A stretch of DNA of 53,939 bases from Alphaproteobacteria bacterium. GTDB lineage: Bacteria; Pseudomonadota; Alphaproteobacteria; Rickettsiales; Midichloriaceae. Location: positions 1-53,939 of the forward strand of contig JABDBN010000005.1 of the NCBI GenBank assembly GCA_013288625.1, in the 5' to 3' direction. How positions within the stretch are numbered: position 1 is the stretch's first letter; every line of letters begins with the position of its first letter. The translations under genes were made by a program, and so were the position numbers. A model generated the notes under the pieces. The model was not told the DNA's origin. It made no database searches and worked only from the letters and a program-made list of their open reading frames with translations. This document shows positions 35,237 through 44,676 of this stretch, piece after piece.

Positions 35237-38200
35237 TCAATCATCATCGCGTTTATAGCGGTCAAAACGCTTACCTATTTTAAGCAAGCATGGGGTGAAA
35301 AATAGCGTTAGGATGGTCGCGAACGTCAACCCGCCGGCGATCGAGGCAGAGAGCTGGCGCCACCACTGGCTCGATGGAGCATCATAGGTGATATCCCGGT
35401 CAATGAAGTTGATGGTTAAACCAAAAACCATTGGCAATAATCCAAGCACCGCAGTAGTGGCCGTAAGCAATATCGGCCTAAGTCGCTGGCTTCCTGCCCG
35501 CAAAATCGCCTCATCAAGCTTCATACCATCTTTGCGCAGATGCTGGTAAGTATCGATAAAAAGAATATTGTTGTTGAGGACAATCCCGCCTAAAGCAATC
35601 ACCCCTACCCCACACATAACCACACCAAATGGCTGCATGGTAACGATAAGCCCAATAAGCACGCCAACTGTAGAAAGGAATACCGCACTCATAATGATGA
35701 AAGTGTGGTAGAAATTATTGAATTGAATGAGCATGATCATGAACATCAGCACCAGAGTGAGCATAAAAGCGTGACCTAAAAAGTCGGAGGCTTCTTTCTG
35801 ATCTTCATCTTCACCCTTAAAAACCACATGTATATTCTTATCCAGCTTTGCCCCAGCAAGCCAAGCTTTAAGCTGCTTCACTTTGGTATCCACAAGCTCG
35901 CCTTCATTAACATCCGCCTTTATGGTGATTACCCTTTCGCGGTTCATGCGCTTGATTTCACTGACTTGTGGTTTAGGTACCAGAGTAATAAAATTACTGA
36001 TTGGCACTACTTTGCCATCAAACGTAACTACATTCACATTTTGCAGCATCTTAATGTTGCGATACTCAGGAGGGAATCTCAGCATGATATCCACTTCATC
36101 AGTAGCATCTTCAGGACGATATGAAGATATTTTCAAACCAGTGGTTATAAGCTGAATGGTATTGCCGATCGTGCCGATATCAATCCCAAACTGAGCTGCC
36201 TTCTCCCTATCGACTATGACTTGCCATTCAATGGCTTTGGATGGCCTGCTATCTTCAACTTGCCTAAAACCTCCAATCCGGTTCATTGCAGCTCTTATGG
36301 CATCAGCAGTTACAGGGAGTAATGCGGCGTCGTGAGAATTAATATTTATCTGAATTGGCTTCTCAGGAGGAGGCCCCGGGTTGTTTTCGATTATCTCTAC
36401 TTCCACACCACTGATACTCTTTACCTGTTCCTTTATATCATGAAGGATATACTTCGCCTTACGCCTGTGCTTCCAATCCGTGAATTCAACAAATATAGAG
36501 GCTATGGTGTCCTTTGGCACTGAGGTATCTGTAGTAAAATTACCTGCCTTAGCATAAAACACACCAACTTCCTTGCTAAAGGGAATGATCTTCTCTTCGA
36601 CCTGGTGCATTATATCATCGCGTTCCGCCAGTGAAAGATTGCCGGGCGACTTGATAATCAACCGGGCATTATCTGGCTCAATCTTTGGGAAAAATTCCAC
36701 ACCGGTTCCCAAAGCGAAAAAGAAAATATACACTGCAACAAGCGTAGCTATGATTACTGAAACAAATGCACGGGGATTTTCCAGCACCTTCCTGAGATAT
36801 TTCAGATACTGGCCAGTAAATCCACTAACATGCTTTAGATTGCCTTCTTCAGAGGCTTTGATATCAGCAAGATGTTTCTTATTAACTTTGCTCGCCTTAC
36901 CAAATGCAGGTCCAAGAGCAGGCTGAAAGAACAAAGCAAATAATAGCGAATTAGTCAAAATTGCAATTGTAGTAATAGGCAGGTATTTCATAAATTGCCC
37001 GACAATGCCCGGCCAAAAAAGGAGCGGCAGAAACACAACTATTTTTACAATGGTCGAAGTAAAGATCGGCCATATCATCCTTTTGGCTGAAATAATGAAA
37101 GCGCTATCAAGTGGCGTGCCATCAAGCATTAGCCGGTCTGCATATTCACTGACGACAATCGCATCGTCCACAATGAGACCAATTGTCAGAATCAGACTGA
37201 ATAAAACCACAGTGTTCAAGGTCAGTTGCATAGTCGAAAGCATAAGGATGCCCACGAGGAAAGCCGTGGGGATCGAAAGAGAAATCAAAAAAGCCGAACG
37301 CGAACCAACTGACATTATAACGACGATAACAACCAGTATAACAGCAAATATGATATTGTTCTCAAGATCCGATACCATCTCTTTGATTTTATCAGACTGA
37401 TCCTGACTATACATGACTTGAAGTTTGCTTGGCCAATAGAGCCTCTCGTTTTCAACTACTTCTTTGATGTTGTCGATAGTGGTGATGATATTATCACCTG
37501 TGCGCTTAGACACTTCTAACACTACTGACGGCTTTCCGTTAACACGGGCAACGTCATTGGCATCTTTAAAGGTTTTTCGGACAATAGCGACATCACTCAC
37601 TTTGAGAGTTTTGCCATCCACCATTTTAATGGGAAAATTCAGCAAGGTATCCAGATCCTGAATGACACTGGGAACCTTGATAGAAAATTCTCCAGTCTTA
37701 CCTCGTATGGAGCCTGCGGCCACAAGTCTATTGTTAGCTGCAATAATCTCACGCACCGCCTGCATTGAAAGGCCATGCGCCTCAAGCTTGTGCGGCTCAA
37801 CTATTATCTCGAGCGAATCCTCTCGGTCTCCACCAATCTTTACTTCCAGAACCCCGGGGACGGCTTCAATACGATCACGTAGTTGTCGAGCATTGGTAAG
37901 CAGAGTCCTAAGCGGAATATCCCCGGTTAGAACTATATTAAGCACTGGGAACAAGCTTAAGTTGATCTCATGCACTGATGGTTTTTCACTTTCCACAGGC
38001 AATTTATTTTGTATGTCATCGATTTTATTTCTAACATCTCGCAGAGCTTTATCGCTATCAAATCCAGGACTGAATTCCAGTATTATTGAGGCGTGGCCTT
38101 CATTAGCGTAGGCTGTCATATCTTTTAGGCCTACAAGACCGCGCAGCCCGGTTTCCACTGGCCTGACCAATAATCTTTCTGAATCCTCCGGCGAAATTCC

Positions 38201-38359
38201 ATCATGTTTTATCAAAATATAAATTATGGGAATTTTAACATCCGGGGTACTCTCGATCGGAATATGCCTATAGGCAGAATAGCCAAGGCAAATCAGCACA
38301 ACCAGAAATAAAATGGTAGCTCGACTGCGATTTACAAATGCACCAATAATATCTAACAC
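35237..38359 (-). CDS. RND-family efflux transporter, inner-membrane pump
   Basis: 1040-aa proton-driven pump of the AcrB/HAE-1 type. The N-terminal helix FVNRSRATILFLVVLICLG, large periplasmic loops, and helix 4 LTIGLIVDDAIVVSEYADRL with the paired aspartates for proton relay are clear; GVGVIALGGIVLNNNILFID and RPILLTATTAVLGLLPMV mark the C-terminal half. Such pumps normally work with a periplasmic fusion protein and an outer-membrane channel, neither of which is adjacent. The segment GLTINFIDRDITYDAPSSQW in the last loop is longer than in AcrB. It follows a small membrane-anchored protein on the same strand after 9 bp. Substrate unknown. Confidence 0.92.
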   Translation of the reverse strand: MLDIIGAFVNRSRATILFLVVLICLGYSAYRHIPIESTPDVKIPIIYILIKHDGISPEDSERLLVRPVETGLRGLVGLKDMTAYANEGHASIILEFSPGFDSDKALRDVRNKIDDIQNKLPVESEKPSVHEINLSLFPVLNIVLTGDIPLRTLLTNARQLRDRIEAVPGVLEVKIGGDREDSLEIIVEPHKLEAHGLSMQAVREIIAANNRLVAAGSIRGKTGEFSIKVPSVIQDLDTLLNFPIKMVDGKTLKVSDVAIVRKTFKDANDVARVNGKPSVVLEVSKRTGDNIITTIDNIKEVVENERLYWPSKLQVMYSQDQSDKIKEMVSDLENNIIFAVILVVIVVIMSVGSRSAFLISLSIPTAFLVGILMLSTMQLTLNTVVLFSLILTIGLIVDDAIVVSEYADRLMLDGTPLDSAFIISAKRMIWPIFTSTIVKIVVFLPLLFWPGIVGQFMKYLPITTIAILTNSLLFALFFQPALGPAFGKASKVNKKHLADIKASEEGNLKHVSGFTGQYLKYLRKVLENPRAFVSVIIATLVAVYIFFFALGTGVEFFPKIEPDNARLIIKSPGNLSLAERDDIMHQVEEKIIPFSKEVGVFYAKAGNFTTDTSVPKDTIASIFVEFTDWKHRRKAKYILHDIKEQVKSISGVEVEIIENNPGPPPEKPIQININSHDAALLPVTADAIRAAMNRIGGFRQVEDSRPSKAIEWQVIVDREKAAQFGIDIGTIGNTIQLITTGLKISSYRPEDATDEVDIMLRFPPEYRNIKMLQNVNVVTFDGKVVPISNFITLVPKPQVSEIKRMNRERVITIKADVNEGELVDTKVKQLKAWLAGAKLDKNIHVVFKGEDEDQKEASDFLGHAFMLTLVLMFMIMLIQFNNFYHTFIIMSAVFLSTVGVLIGLIVTMQPFGVVMCGVGVIALGGIVLNNNILFIDTYQHLRKDGMKLDEAILRAGSQRLRPILLTATTAVLGLLPMVFGLTINFIDRDITYDAPSSQWWRQLSASIAGGLTFATILTLFFTPCLLKIGKRFDRYKRDDD

Positions 38360-38368
38360 AAGCTTACT

Positions 38369-38866
38369 TTATTCCACTGCTATAATTTCGATCTTAACAT
38401 CAATATATTTTTTTTCCGAGGCATCAAATACCTTATATTCAGTTTTCTCCCCGGCCTTTAATTTTACAACCTCAGATTCTATGTATCCCTTCAACTGATT
38501 TTCGCCGATAGTGATATTAACCTCTTTAAAGGGCGCTTGTTTACCCCCCTGGATACTCTCAGCATATTTTAGCCTTACTTTGTCGCCTTTTTTCATTAGC
38601 ACGGGTTTAACACCATATGCGGCATCCTGATCTCGTTTCGCATCCATTGCATAACTCATAAGGAACCTTTCAATGTAAGACATTTGCTCCTTAGGCTTTG
38701 TAGGATCAATCTGGATTTTATATTGAGCATTGACATCAGAAGTAGCTGGCTGCGGCTTAGGAATACCGATTTTAAAATTCTGGTTAAAATACCCTGCATG
38801 ATACAGACAAAACAGCAAAAACAATAATGAAAGGAGTGTGAACTTCCTGCTGCGAAAATCTACCAC
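38369..38866 (-). CDS. Membrane-anchored FKBP-like protein upstream of the RND pump
   Basis: 165-aa protein with an N-terminal membrane segment FTLLSLLFLLFCLYHAGYF, a linker, and a C-terminal domain: KKGDKVRLKYAES, then VNITIGENQLKGYIESEV, KLKAGEKTEYKV and a final VKIEIIAV strand. This order (GDxVxVxY, xIGxxxxxxGxExxVxxLKxGEK, closing strand) resembles FKBP-type peptidyl-prolyl isomerase folds, although several active-site aromatics are missing. It would be anchored in the inner membrane facing the periplasm. Start is a GTG at 38866, with no in-frame ATG near; this is uncertain. Co-transcription with the RND pump is likely, so it may assist the pump. Confidence 0.55.
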   Translation of the reverse strand: MVDFRSRKFTLLSLLFLLFCLYHAGYFNQNFKIGIPKPQPATSDVNAQYKIQIDPTKPKEQMSYIERFLMSYAMDAKRDQDAAYGVKPVLMKKGDKVRLKYAESIQGGKQAPFKEVNITIGENQLKGYIESEVVKLKAGEKTEYKVFDASEKKYIDVKIEIIAVE

Positions 38867-38997
38867 GGAACGCCAAATTAATTAATCAACTGTTAAATAA
38901 TATATACATTTAAACAAGTATGCTTCAAGAAGTTTTATCTATACTTAAAGACCTAGCAGGGAATAAAAATGTGATTCTATCGAGCATAAAAAGAGCC

Positions 38998-39147
38998 AAG
39001 GTACCGTCACTGCGAGCGGAGCGCGGCAGCCCAGTCTGTGGCTGGTATAAAAAACTATAGTTTTGTGTAAGCCTTTAGACTAGATCCCCACGGAGCTCAC
39101 GCTCCTCGGGATTGACGTGGGTTTTACGCTCTCAGTGACGGTACCTT
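38998..39147. repeat. 150-bp palindromic element with perfect 15-bp terminal inverted repeats
   Basis: The ends AAGGTACCGTCACTG (38998-39012) and CAGTGACGGTACCTT (39133-39147) are exact reverse complements. Inside are a perfect 14-bp palindrome AAAACTATAGTTTT (39051-39064), a stem CCCACG/CGTGGG (39087-39092, 39116-39121) and a nested GGAGC/GCTCC stem. The sequence between resembles the decayed copy at 773-925. There is no ORF, so it is a non-autonomous or palindromic element of the type known in Rickettsiales. Its right end touches the stop codon of the neighbouring hypothetical gene. Confidence 0.88.
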
Positions 39148-39533
39148 CAAAAGTCTTCACTGAATTTAAATGTGGTTAATAGACTTAAAGAATGAGGACA
39201 ATGCTCGCCGTTTAAATCGATTACACTATACCAAGTCTTGAAAAAGTCATCCGCAGGCTTAGAATAAATATTGTTATAACCAGAACCATAAGTTTCCTGG
39301 CACGCTTGCATTAATTGTGCACAGGTATATTGATCGGTTTCAGCAGCCCGAACTTCGTCAAAACTGAAGGACGTAGGCGACGATTTGACACATCCATTAA
39401 TTGTTGCGACGGTGGTATCAGAGCTGCTTTTATCAAAGTGAAATTTACGCAGCCAACCCCAGGTAAAAAACACATACCCTTTACTCACACAAAAAAGTTC
39501 AAAATCTTTCTTGGAAGTAGACAATTTACTCAT
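39147..39533 (-). CDS. Small hypothetical protein (128 aa)
   Basis: Starts at an ATG at 39533 and stops with TGA (39147-39149), which lies exactly at the edge of the palindromic element. Thus the insertion may have set or moved the C-terminus. The sequence is aromatic-rich at the N-terminus (CVSKGYVFFTWGWLRKFHFD) and has five cysteines, but no recognisable domain, signal peptide or membrane helix. It lies between the ankyrin gene at 39600 and the RND operon, all on the minus strand. I cannot assign a function; coding status rests on ORF length and on the absence of any alternative. Confidence 0.45.
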   Translation of the reverse strand: MSKLSTSKKDFELFCVSKGYVFFTWGWLRKFHFDKSSSDTTVATINGCVKSSPTSFSFDEVRAAETDQYTCAQLMQACQETYGSGYNNIYSKPADDFFKTWYSVIDLNGEHCPHSLSLLTTFKFSEDF

Positions 39534-39599
39534 AGATCCCTTCTAGTAGAATTATTTATATTTAAATCTATAGCATTTCAAATGTTACAAAAGCAAAAT

Positions 39600-42428
39600 C
39601 TACCTTCTATGATGCTCATCACTTCTATGCGGGAATATAGCAGGAAACATCTTTTTCAAAAAGTCCGGCAGCGCTGCAGACGCACCTTCATAAACACCAG
39701 TACTTGGTGCAAATGATGTTACATACTTCAAACATAAATCCTTTCTAAGATCCGAAGTGATTAATGATTCAGTTAAGTCATTAATTTCAGGAATGGCCCC
39801 ATATCTAAGAAGAATAAGAGCAATTTCCGGCTGACGGTTTTGGTAAACTGCATAACTTAACGGGCTATGCCTGCTTTTATCTTCCTCATTTATCACACTA
39901 TGTAATAAACCTGTAGAATCCTTTATGCTTTCTAGAATCACTGTCACCATATCTTTATAGCCATATGAAGCAGCTTTGTGCAATAGTGTGCCGGAATAAG
40001 CATCTTTATATCTTGCTTTTAGTAGTAGTCCACTTAACAAATTATGAGAATCAGCAACACTTTCCAGAACGGCTTTTACTACATTAACCTTATTCCACCT
40101 CACTGCCCACTGTAATAAAGTATCATCAACTACTTCTTTCTTTGTTATATTACCTTTCGCATCCCAGTGATTTTCAGTTGCACGACTATAATTTGATTCC
40201 AATTGGCTTTTTAATAATGCAGGGTGTTTTTTTAAAGCTTGCAGTGCTCCTTTTATTAAATCAGGATTATCGGTTTCAACCAGCAAGTGCAAGAAATCTT
40301 TACCATCTTTGTCTTTTTCATCCAGTTGATTTTTCAAAACATCTCTTGGGCTATTTTCTATTAACTTAACTATTGCATCAAGATTCCTTAGCTCAATTGC
40401 ATGCATAAGAGCATTTTTACCGGATGCATCTTTAATTGCAGTATCAGCGCCAGCTGCAATTAAAGTAGCTATTACTTTTGCATCACCTACTTGCGCTGCT
40501 TTCATGAGTAGAGTTTGCCCAGATGAATCTTTGGCATTAACATCTATTTGAAAATTACCTTTCAACAACCTATCACTCAGCTGCTCACTACAACATTCAA
40601 TAGCAAATAAAACAGCTTCAGCAAGAAACTGCTGAGTGACTTGAGTGCCTTCATCGAGAACTTTATTGATTCTAGCTATTTGTTTGCCAAACAAACCACC
40701 AATATCTTTATATTTATTTATTTTTAACTTTCTAGGAACTGCCTTTACAGCCGACTTAGGTAAGTTGTCTTTTCTTGATTGTTTGAGCGTAACGTTATTA
40801 TCAAGCTTAGCTTGAGTAGCTTTTATAATTTGGTCGGATTTATCTAAAAGATCCTGCAAAGTATAATTGTTTAATGCAGCTGTCATTTGCTCCTCTAGTT
40901 CTTTTTCTACTATTTTGCACACGTCTAGATCGATTACATAAGGTCCTGTTAAGTTAACAAACATTGATTTGGCTGCTGCTACAAATTCCGCAGATACATT
41001 ACTGTTTGAACTAAAATACGCAGAGATCCGCGGCTTTTGACGTTGTATTAAATCATAAGCACAAGAAGTTAAGTTGATATCATTGCCTACCTCATCTTCA
41101 GGTATACTTTTCATTATTAATACTTTAAATATCCCTTCACGCATGATTTTTCTTAGCTTTTCATCGCCGTCAGCTTTTGATGAAACCTCAATCTTAGGTG
41201 GATTTCCTTGGTTTAAGTGCATCACACCATTACTAATAAAATTCTCAGCTAACATAAATGCTATTTTAGGATACGACTTAGGATTTAAAAAACCCCAGTT
41301 TTTTGCGTGATCGTCTTCCTTAAAAAAATAAAAATAATCAATTAATGAATTTTCAATTTTTTTAAAATTGTATTTGTCATCATCTACAAATGAGGTTTGA
41401 AAAATATGCTCAACTTGCACTTTAATAGCTTCGCATAATTGCTCATATGCCTCTCTGGTTAAACTTAACCCAGGCTTTTTAGAGACTTCAAAAGCAAGCG
41501 GCTTGGTCTTAGGAGCTTGAAGAGGGTTGTAAAACAGATCTTTTACTGCACTCTCACTAAGACCATCCTGTATTTTACCAAACTTTACAGCTAGCTGCAT
41601 TTCTATTTTAGGTAAGGGTGTAGTAGCAAGCTCATAAACCCCTCTTAGCAATTTTGGTCCCAGAACATGCCTTAAAAGAGAACGTATACTCCTGGTATTA
41701 CAATTACCTACCACTTGGAGAGTAGTTATAATTGACTGCTCAATATCTTCCTTAGTCCTGGGTTCAAGCAATGCGGTAGCTTTGTCTCCTGCAGAGCCCC
41801 CACTCAAAAGGGTATCAACATCAACACCGATAGCTTGCTCTAAATTCTCTTTCTTTACTTTCCTGCTATTTACACCCCATCCCCGCCGTTTCCCTGCTGG
41901 AGCAGGCAATTCCTCAACCCCATAGCCTTCGTTAAACTCTGTTCTCGTATATATATCACCCACTTTAGCATACTTAAGAATGGCATGATGCGCGGCAGTT
42001 CCACCTTTTAAAAAGGCACCAAGCATATAAACTTCTCCGGCATTTTTAAGCTGTTCTAGCACCTTTGTTTTCTGTTCAGTTTTATAGTTTGCATACCCTG
42101 CTACACCTAGCGCATATATATCTAAATTCTGCTGACGCAACGTTTCAAAGATCTTTAGAGCATCTGTTAGCTTTTTTACATCTTGATCCGATAATGAATC
42201 GGAATTTATAGCCATATAAGCATTGATAATTAAGCTATATCCTTCATAAGCTTGGATAGCATACATACCAAAGCCGGAGTCCGGAATAGCTCTCGTGGTT
42301 ACGCCCTTATCAACCGCTTCCCGTCTGATTACAGCGTTGAGTATATCTTCGTTAAACTTAAAATCACTAATAAGCTTCTCAAGCTTTAGCCCTTCAAGTA
42401 TCAACTCAGTAGCAGTTTTGCCTAGCAT
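39600..42428 (-). CDS. Ankyrin protein with N-terminal His...NEGxG...GNC domain, shorter paralogue
   Basis: 942-aa protein, start ATG 42428 behind GAGGTGG. Residues 1-280 form a conserved domain: AAHHAILKYAK (His147/148), RTEFNEGYG (Asn166), RRGWGVNSR, and LQVVGNCNTRSIRSLLRHVL (Cys243). A His in a HAI strand, an N-x-G-x-G turn and a later GNC-x-x-x-S helix form a pattern I associate with permuted cysteine-protease-like domains in bacterial effectors. Helical middle region. Ankyrin repeats occupy about 625-900 (SSGQTLLMKAAQVGDAKVIA, ASGKNALMHAIELRNLDAIV). A paralogue at 46147 shares the whole plan. No signal peptide. Protease function is inference. Confidence 0.75.
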   Translation of the reverse strand: MLGKTATELILEGLKLEKLISDFKFNEDILNAVIRREAVDKGVTTRAIPDSGFGMYAIQAYEGYSLIINAYMAINSDSLSDQDVKKLTDALKIFETLRQQNLDIYALGVAGYANYKTEQKTKVLEQLKNAGEVYMLGAFLKGGTAAHHAILKYAKVGDIYTRTEFNEGYGVEELPAPAGKRRGWGVNSRKVKKENLEQAIGVDVDTLLSGGSAGDKATALLEPRTKEDIEQSIITTLQVVGNCNTRSIRSLLRHVLGPKLLRGVYELATTPLPKIEMQLAVKFGKIQDGLSESAVKDLFYNPLQAPKTKPLAFEVSKKPGLSLTREAYEQLCEAIKVQVEHIFQTSFVDDDKYNFKKIENSLIDYFYFFKEDDHAKNWGFLNPKSYPKIAFMLAENFISNGVMHLNQGNPPKIEVSSKADGDEKLRKIMREGIFKVLIMKSIPEDEVGNDINLTSCAYDLIQRQKPRISAYFSSNSNVSAEFVAAAKSMFVNLTGPYVIDLDVCKIVEKELEEQMTAALNNYTLQDLLDKSDQIIKATQAKLDNNVTLKQSRKDNLPKSAVKAVPRKLKINKYKDIGGLFGKQIARINKVLDEGTQVTQQFLAEAVLFAIECCSEQLSDRLLKGNFQIDVNAKDSSGQTLLMKAAQVGDAKVIATLIAAGADTAIKDASGKNALMHAIELRNLDAIVKLIENSPRDVLKNQLDEKDKDGKDFLHLLVETDNPDLIKGALQALKKHPALLKSQLESNYSRATENHWDAKGNITKKEVVDDTLLQWAVRWNKVNVVKAVLESVADSHNLLSGLLLKARYKDAYSGTLLHKAASYGYKDMVTVILESIKDSTGLLHSVINEEDKSRHSPLSYAVYQNRQPEIALILLRYGAIPEINDLTESLITSDLRKDLCLKYVTSFAPSTGVYEGASAALPDFLKKMFPAIFPHRSDEHHRR

Positions 42429-42609
42429 ACCAACCACCTCAAAAACAAGGATATTTTTTAAGGATAACTTTAAATAATTAATAAATAGTTAACAACGCTG
42501 CAATAAGCCTACTTAATGGCATTGGTGATAAAAATTGAGAATTACTTTTTTCTTCCTAAATGGCGTGGTTTAGTGTATAAGTGAAAAATGATTAACATTG
42601 GGAATACAT

Positions 42610-42975
42610 ATGGCACGGGTTACTATTGAAGATTGCACTGCAATTATCCCTTCCAGGTTTGAATTGGTTGTTCTAGCTGCGCAGCGCGCAAAAGAAATTT
42701 CATCTGGCGCAAGGATTACCGTTGAACGGGATAATGATAAGAATCCCGTAGTTGCGCTCCGCGAGATAGCCGGTGGCCACCTCACCATTGAAGGGATGAG
42801 AGACATCCTGGTCAAGAAATTGCAAAAACGTCATTCGATTGAAGATCACGCGCAAGCTGACGATCTCACTCATAAAGAAGTAGCTGAAGAAATGAGCATG
42901 CTGACCGAGGATGACTCTGAGGAAATCTACGGTGACGAAGCTGATATCGAAGAAGAACTTGAGGAAAAAGAGTAG
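42610..42975 (+). CDS. rpoZ: RNA polymerase omega subunit
   Basis: 121-aa omega subunit, which helps assemble and stabilise the RNA polymerase core. MARVTIEDCTAIIPSRFELV, AAQRAKEISSG and NPVVALREIAGG are the conserved omega blocks. The C-terminal third is strongly acidic (DDSEEIYGDEADIEEELEEK), a lineage-typical extension in alphaproteobacteria. The ATG at 42610 is chosen over the frame start at 42598 because the family begins with MARVT. First gene of a compact plus-strand run leading through ccmD, ccmE, lptG and lolC. Confidence 0.95.
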   Translation: MARVTIEDCTAIIPSRFELVVLAAQRAKEISSGARITVERDNDKNPVVALREIAGGHLTIEGMRDILVKKLQKRHSIEDHAQADDLTHKEVAEEMSMLTEDDSEEIYGDEADIEEELEEKE

Positions 42976-42984
42976 GCCAAATAT

Positions 42985-43131
42985 ATGTTCTACGTCATCA
43001 CAGCTTACTTAGTTGCATTTACTTTATTGTCAATTTTGATGCTCCATAGTATTTATAGTTTCAACAAAACCAAGAAAGAGTTAAAAGCCCTTGAGCATAC
43101 CAGTAAGACCAGTAAAAAAGTGGCAAAGTAG
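42985..43131 (+). CDS. ccmD: Heme exporter protein D (48 aa)
   Basis: A 48-codon frame between rpoZ and ccmE, ATG at 42985 and TAG at 43129-43131. It encodes one membrane helix (ITAYLVAFTLLSILMLHSIY) followed by a basic, helical tail KTKKELKALEH. This is the CcmD layout: a short anchor with Y/W-rich start and K/R-x-x-x-E-L-x-x-L-E after the helix. CcmD holds heme-loaded CcmE at the CcmABC transporter during cytochrome c maturation. Its end overlaps the start of ccmE by 41 bp, so the two are coupled. Too short for a usual ORF threshold. Confidence 0.75.
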   Translation: MFYVITAYLVAFTLLSILMLHSIYSFNKTKKELKALEHTSKTSKKVAK

Positions 43132-43552
43132 ACTTATCGCTTTCAGCGTTTCTGCAGTCCTTATCAGCATTGGCTTAAGTATAATTTTAAAAGTCTTTAA
43201 CGATAACATTGTTTTCTTCTACAGCCCAGCTGAGTTAAAGCTCAAGCACCATAAAATCGGGGATAATTTTTTTCGCGTAGGAGGCCTGGTTAAGGAAGGA
43301 TCTGTAAAAAGCGACACCAATACAAACTCTTTAGAATTTATAATAACTGATCTGGAATCTGAGCTGTTAATAGTTTACCATGGAAGTATCCCGAGCCTTT
43401 TTAAGGAAGGACAAGGTGCAGTAGCCTATGGGAAACTAAACCATGATGGAGTATTTTTAGCTCAGGAAATCCTAGCTAAACATGATGAGAATTACATGCC
43501 AAGGGAAGTTCAAAACAGTTTAAAGAAAACCGGCAAATGGAAGGGGGCATAA
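43091..43552 (+). CDS. ccmE: Cytochrome c-type biogenesis heme chaperone
   Basis: Periplasmic heme chaperone anchored by one N-terminal helix (153 aa). It binds heme covalently and delivers it to apocytochrome c. The mature domain shows FFYSPAELK, FRVGGLVKEGSV, VYHGSIPSLFKEGQGAVAYG and the heme-binding LAKHDENYMPREV with His131 and Tyr135, all typical. The start is probably the TTG at 43091, inside ccmD; no ATG or GTG fits in frame before the membrane helix. Coupling to ccmD translation would compensate for the poor initiation site. The other ccm genes are not in the window. Confidence 0.93.
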   Translation: MSIPVRPVKKWQSRLIAFSVSAVLISIGLSIILKVFNDNIVFFYSPAELKLKHHKIGDNFFRVGGLVKEGSVKSDTNTNSLEFIITDLESELLIVYHGSIPSLFKEGQGAVAYGKLNHDGVFLAQEILAKHDENYMPREVQNSLKKTGKWKGA

Positions 43553-43561
43553 GACTGCAGC

Positions 43562-44650
43562 ATGCCCTATACTTTTACACTCTATCTTGCCAGGCAATAT
43601 CTATTCTATTTATTAAGCGTGCTTGTCATCATCACGGCTATCGTTCTACTGTTCGATGTTGTCGAAATGATCCGTATCATGTTTGGAAAACCTGTGAGTT
43701 TCTTTACTATAATTAAAATGTCACTTTATAAGAATTTTCTCCACATCCAGCGAGCTATTGGGTTCATCTCCTTAATTGCAGCAATACTTCTTTATGTAAA
43801 ATTAAGTCGTAATTCTGAATTGACTATTATGCGCTCAGTTGGCATGTCGATATGGCAATTTTCATTCCCAGCTTTAATCGTAGCTTTTATGTTTGGTATT
43901 TTCTATATAACCATTCTCAATCCGCTTGCGTCTTACTTTATCAACCAGTATGAAAAACTCGAAGCTCAGCATATAAAAAATTCACCAAGCCTTTTAACTT
44001 TCTTAAGAACTGGTCTCTGGATTAAACAATATAATGATAATGGCGAAAGCAATATTATGCACGCTTTGCGTATTTCGCAGGAAAACAGCGAGTTATTTGA
44101 GATCACAGTTTATTTTCTTGATGACAGCTCTCGTTTCACCAAAAGAATCGATGCCGAATATGCTAAGCTTCATGATGGCAAGTGGGAGCTTAAGAATGCT
44201 TTTGAGACCTCATTTAATCACCATTATGCAAAATATGACCACCTGGAGCTCAATACAAATATCACCTTTCAGCAAATCCAGGAAAGCATGATCCGGCCAG
44301 AAACCCTATCCTTTTGGAAACTGCCGTTTTTTATCTCTATGGCAGAAGACTCCGGATTCTCTGTTATAAGACATAAGCTCTATTTCTTTCGTCTGCTGAT
44401 TTCACCAATTTTCTTTGCAGCTATGGCCTTGCTGGGCATTGCCTTTGCGCTATCTCAACCACGCTCCGGCATAGCAGGCAGGCTTGCTGCGGTCGGCCTC
44501 ATTATTGGATTTTTTATCTATTTTACTTCGGATTTGTTATTTGCTCTGGGTGTCTCAGGAGGCATTCCTATTTGGCTTGCTTCCCTATCACCTACAATGC
44601 TTACCCTCATGATTGGGCTCTATATACATTTGCATCATGAGGATGGCTAA
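43562..44650 (+). CDS. lptG: LptG-like permease of the LPS export transporter
   Basis: 362-aa YjgP/YjgQ-family inner-membrane protein, with three N-terminal and three C-terminal membrane helices around a periplasmic domain. With LptF and the ATPase LptB it moves lipopolysaccharide from the inner membrane to the periplasmic bridge. The N-terminus TLYLARQYLFYLLSVLVI, the SRNSELTIMRSVGMSIWQ cytoplasmic loop and the LSFWKLPFFI element are characteristic. The assignment to LptG rather than LptF rests on general resemblance. It follows ccmE after 9 bp and precedes lolC by 26 bp. Confidence 0.85.
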   Translation: MPYTFTLYLARQYLFYLLSVLVIITAIVLLFDVVEMIRIMFGKPVSFFTIIKMSLYKNFLHIQRAIGFISLIAAILLYVKLSRNSELTIMRSVGMSIWQFSFPALIVAFMFGIFYITILNPLASYFINQYEKLEAQHIKNSPSLLTFLRTGLWIKQYNDNGESNIMHALRISQENSELFEITVYFLDDSSRFTKRIDAEYAKLHDGKWELKNAFETSFNHHYAKYDHLELNTNITFQQIQESMIRPETLSFWKLPFFISMAEDSGFSVIRHKLYFFRLLISPIFFAAMALLGIAFALSQPRSGIAGRLAAVGLIIGFFIYFTSDLLFALGVSGGIPIWLASLSPTMLTLMIGLYIHLHHEDG

Positions 44651-44676
44651 AGTATTATGACTAAAAGAGGTTCTCG

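Noticed and set aside
36573..38111. Chain of plus-strand ORFs opposite the RND pump
   Set aside because: All are shadows of the well-conserved pump gene; compositional bias of the coding strand opens the antisense frame.
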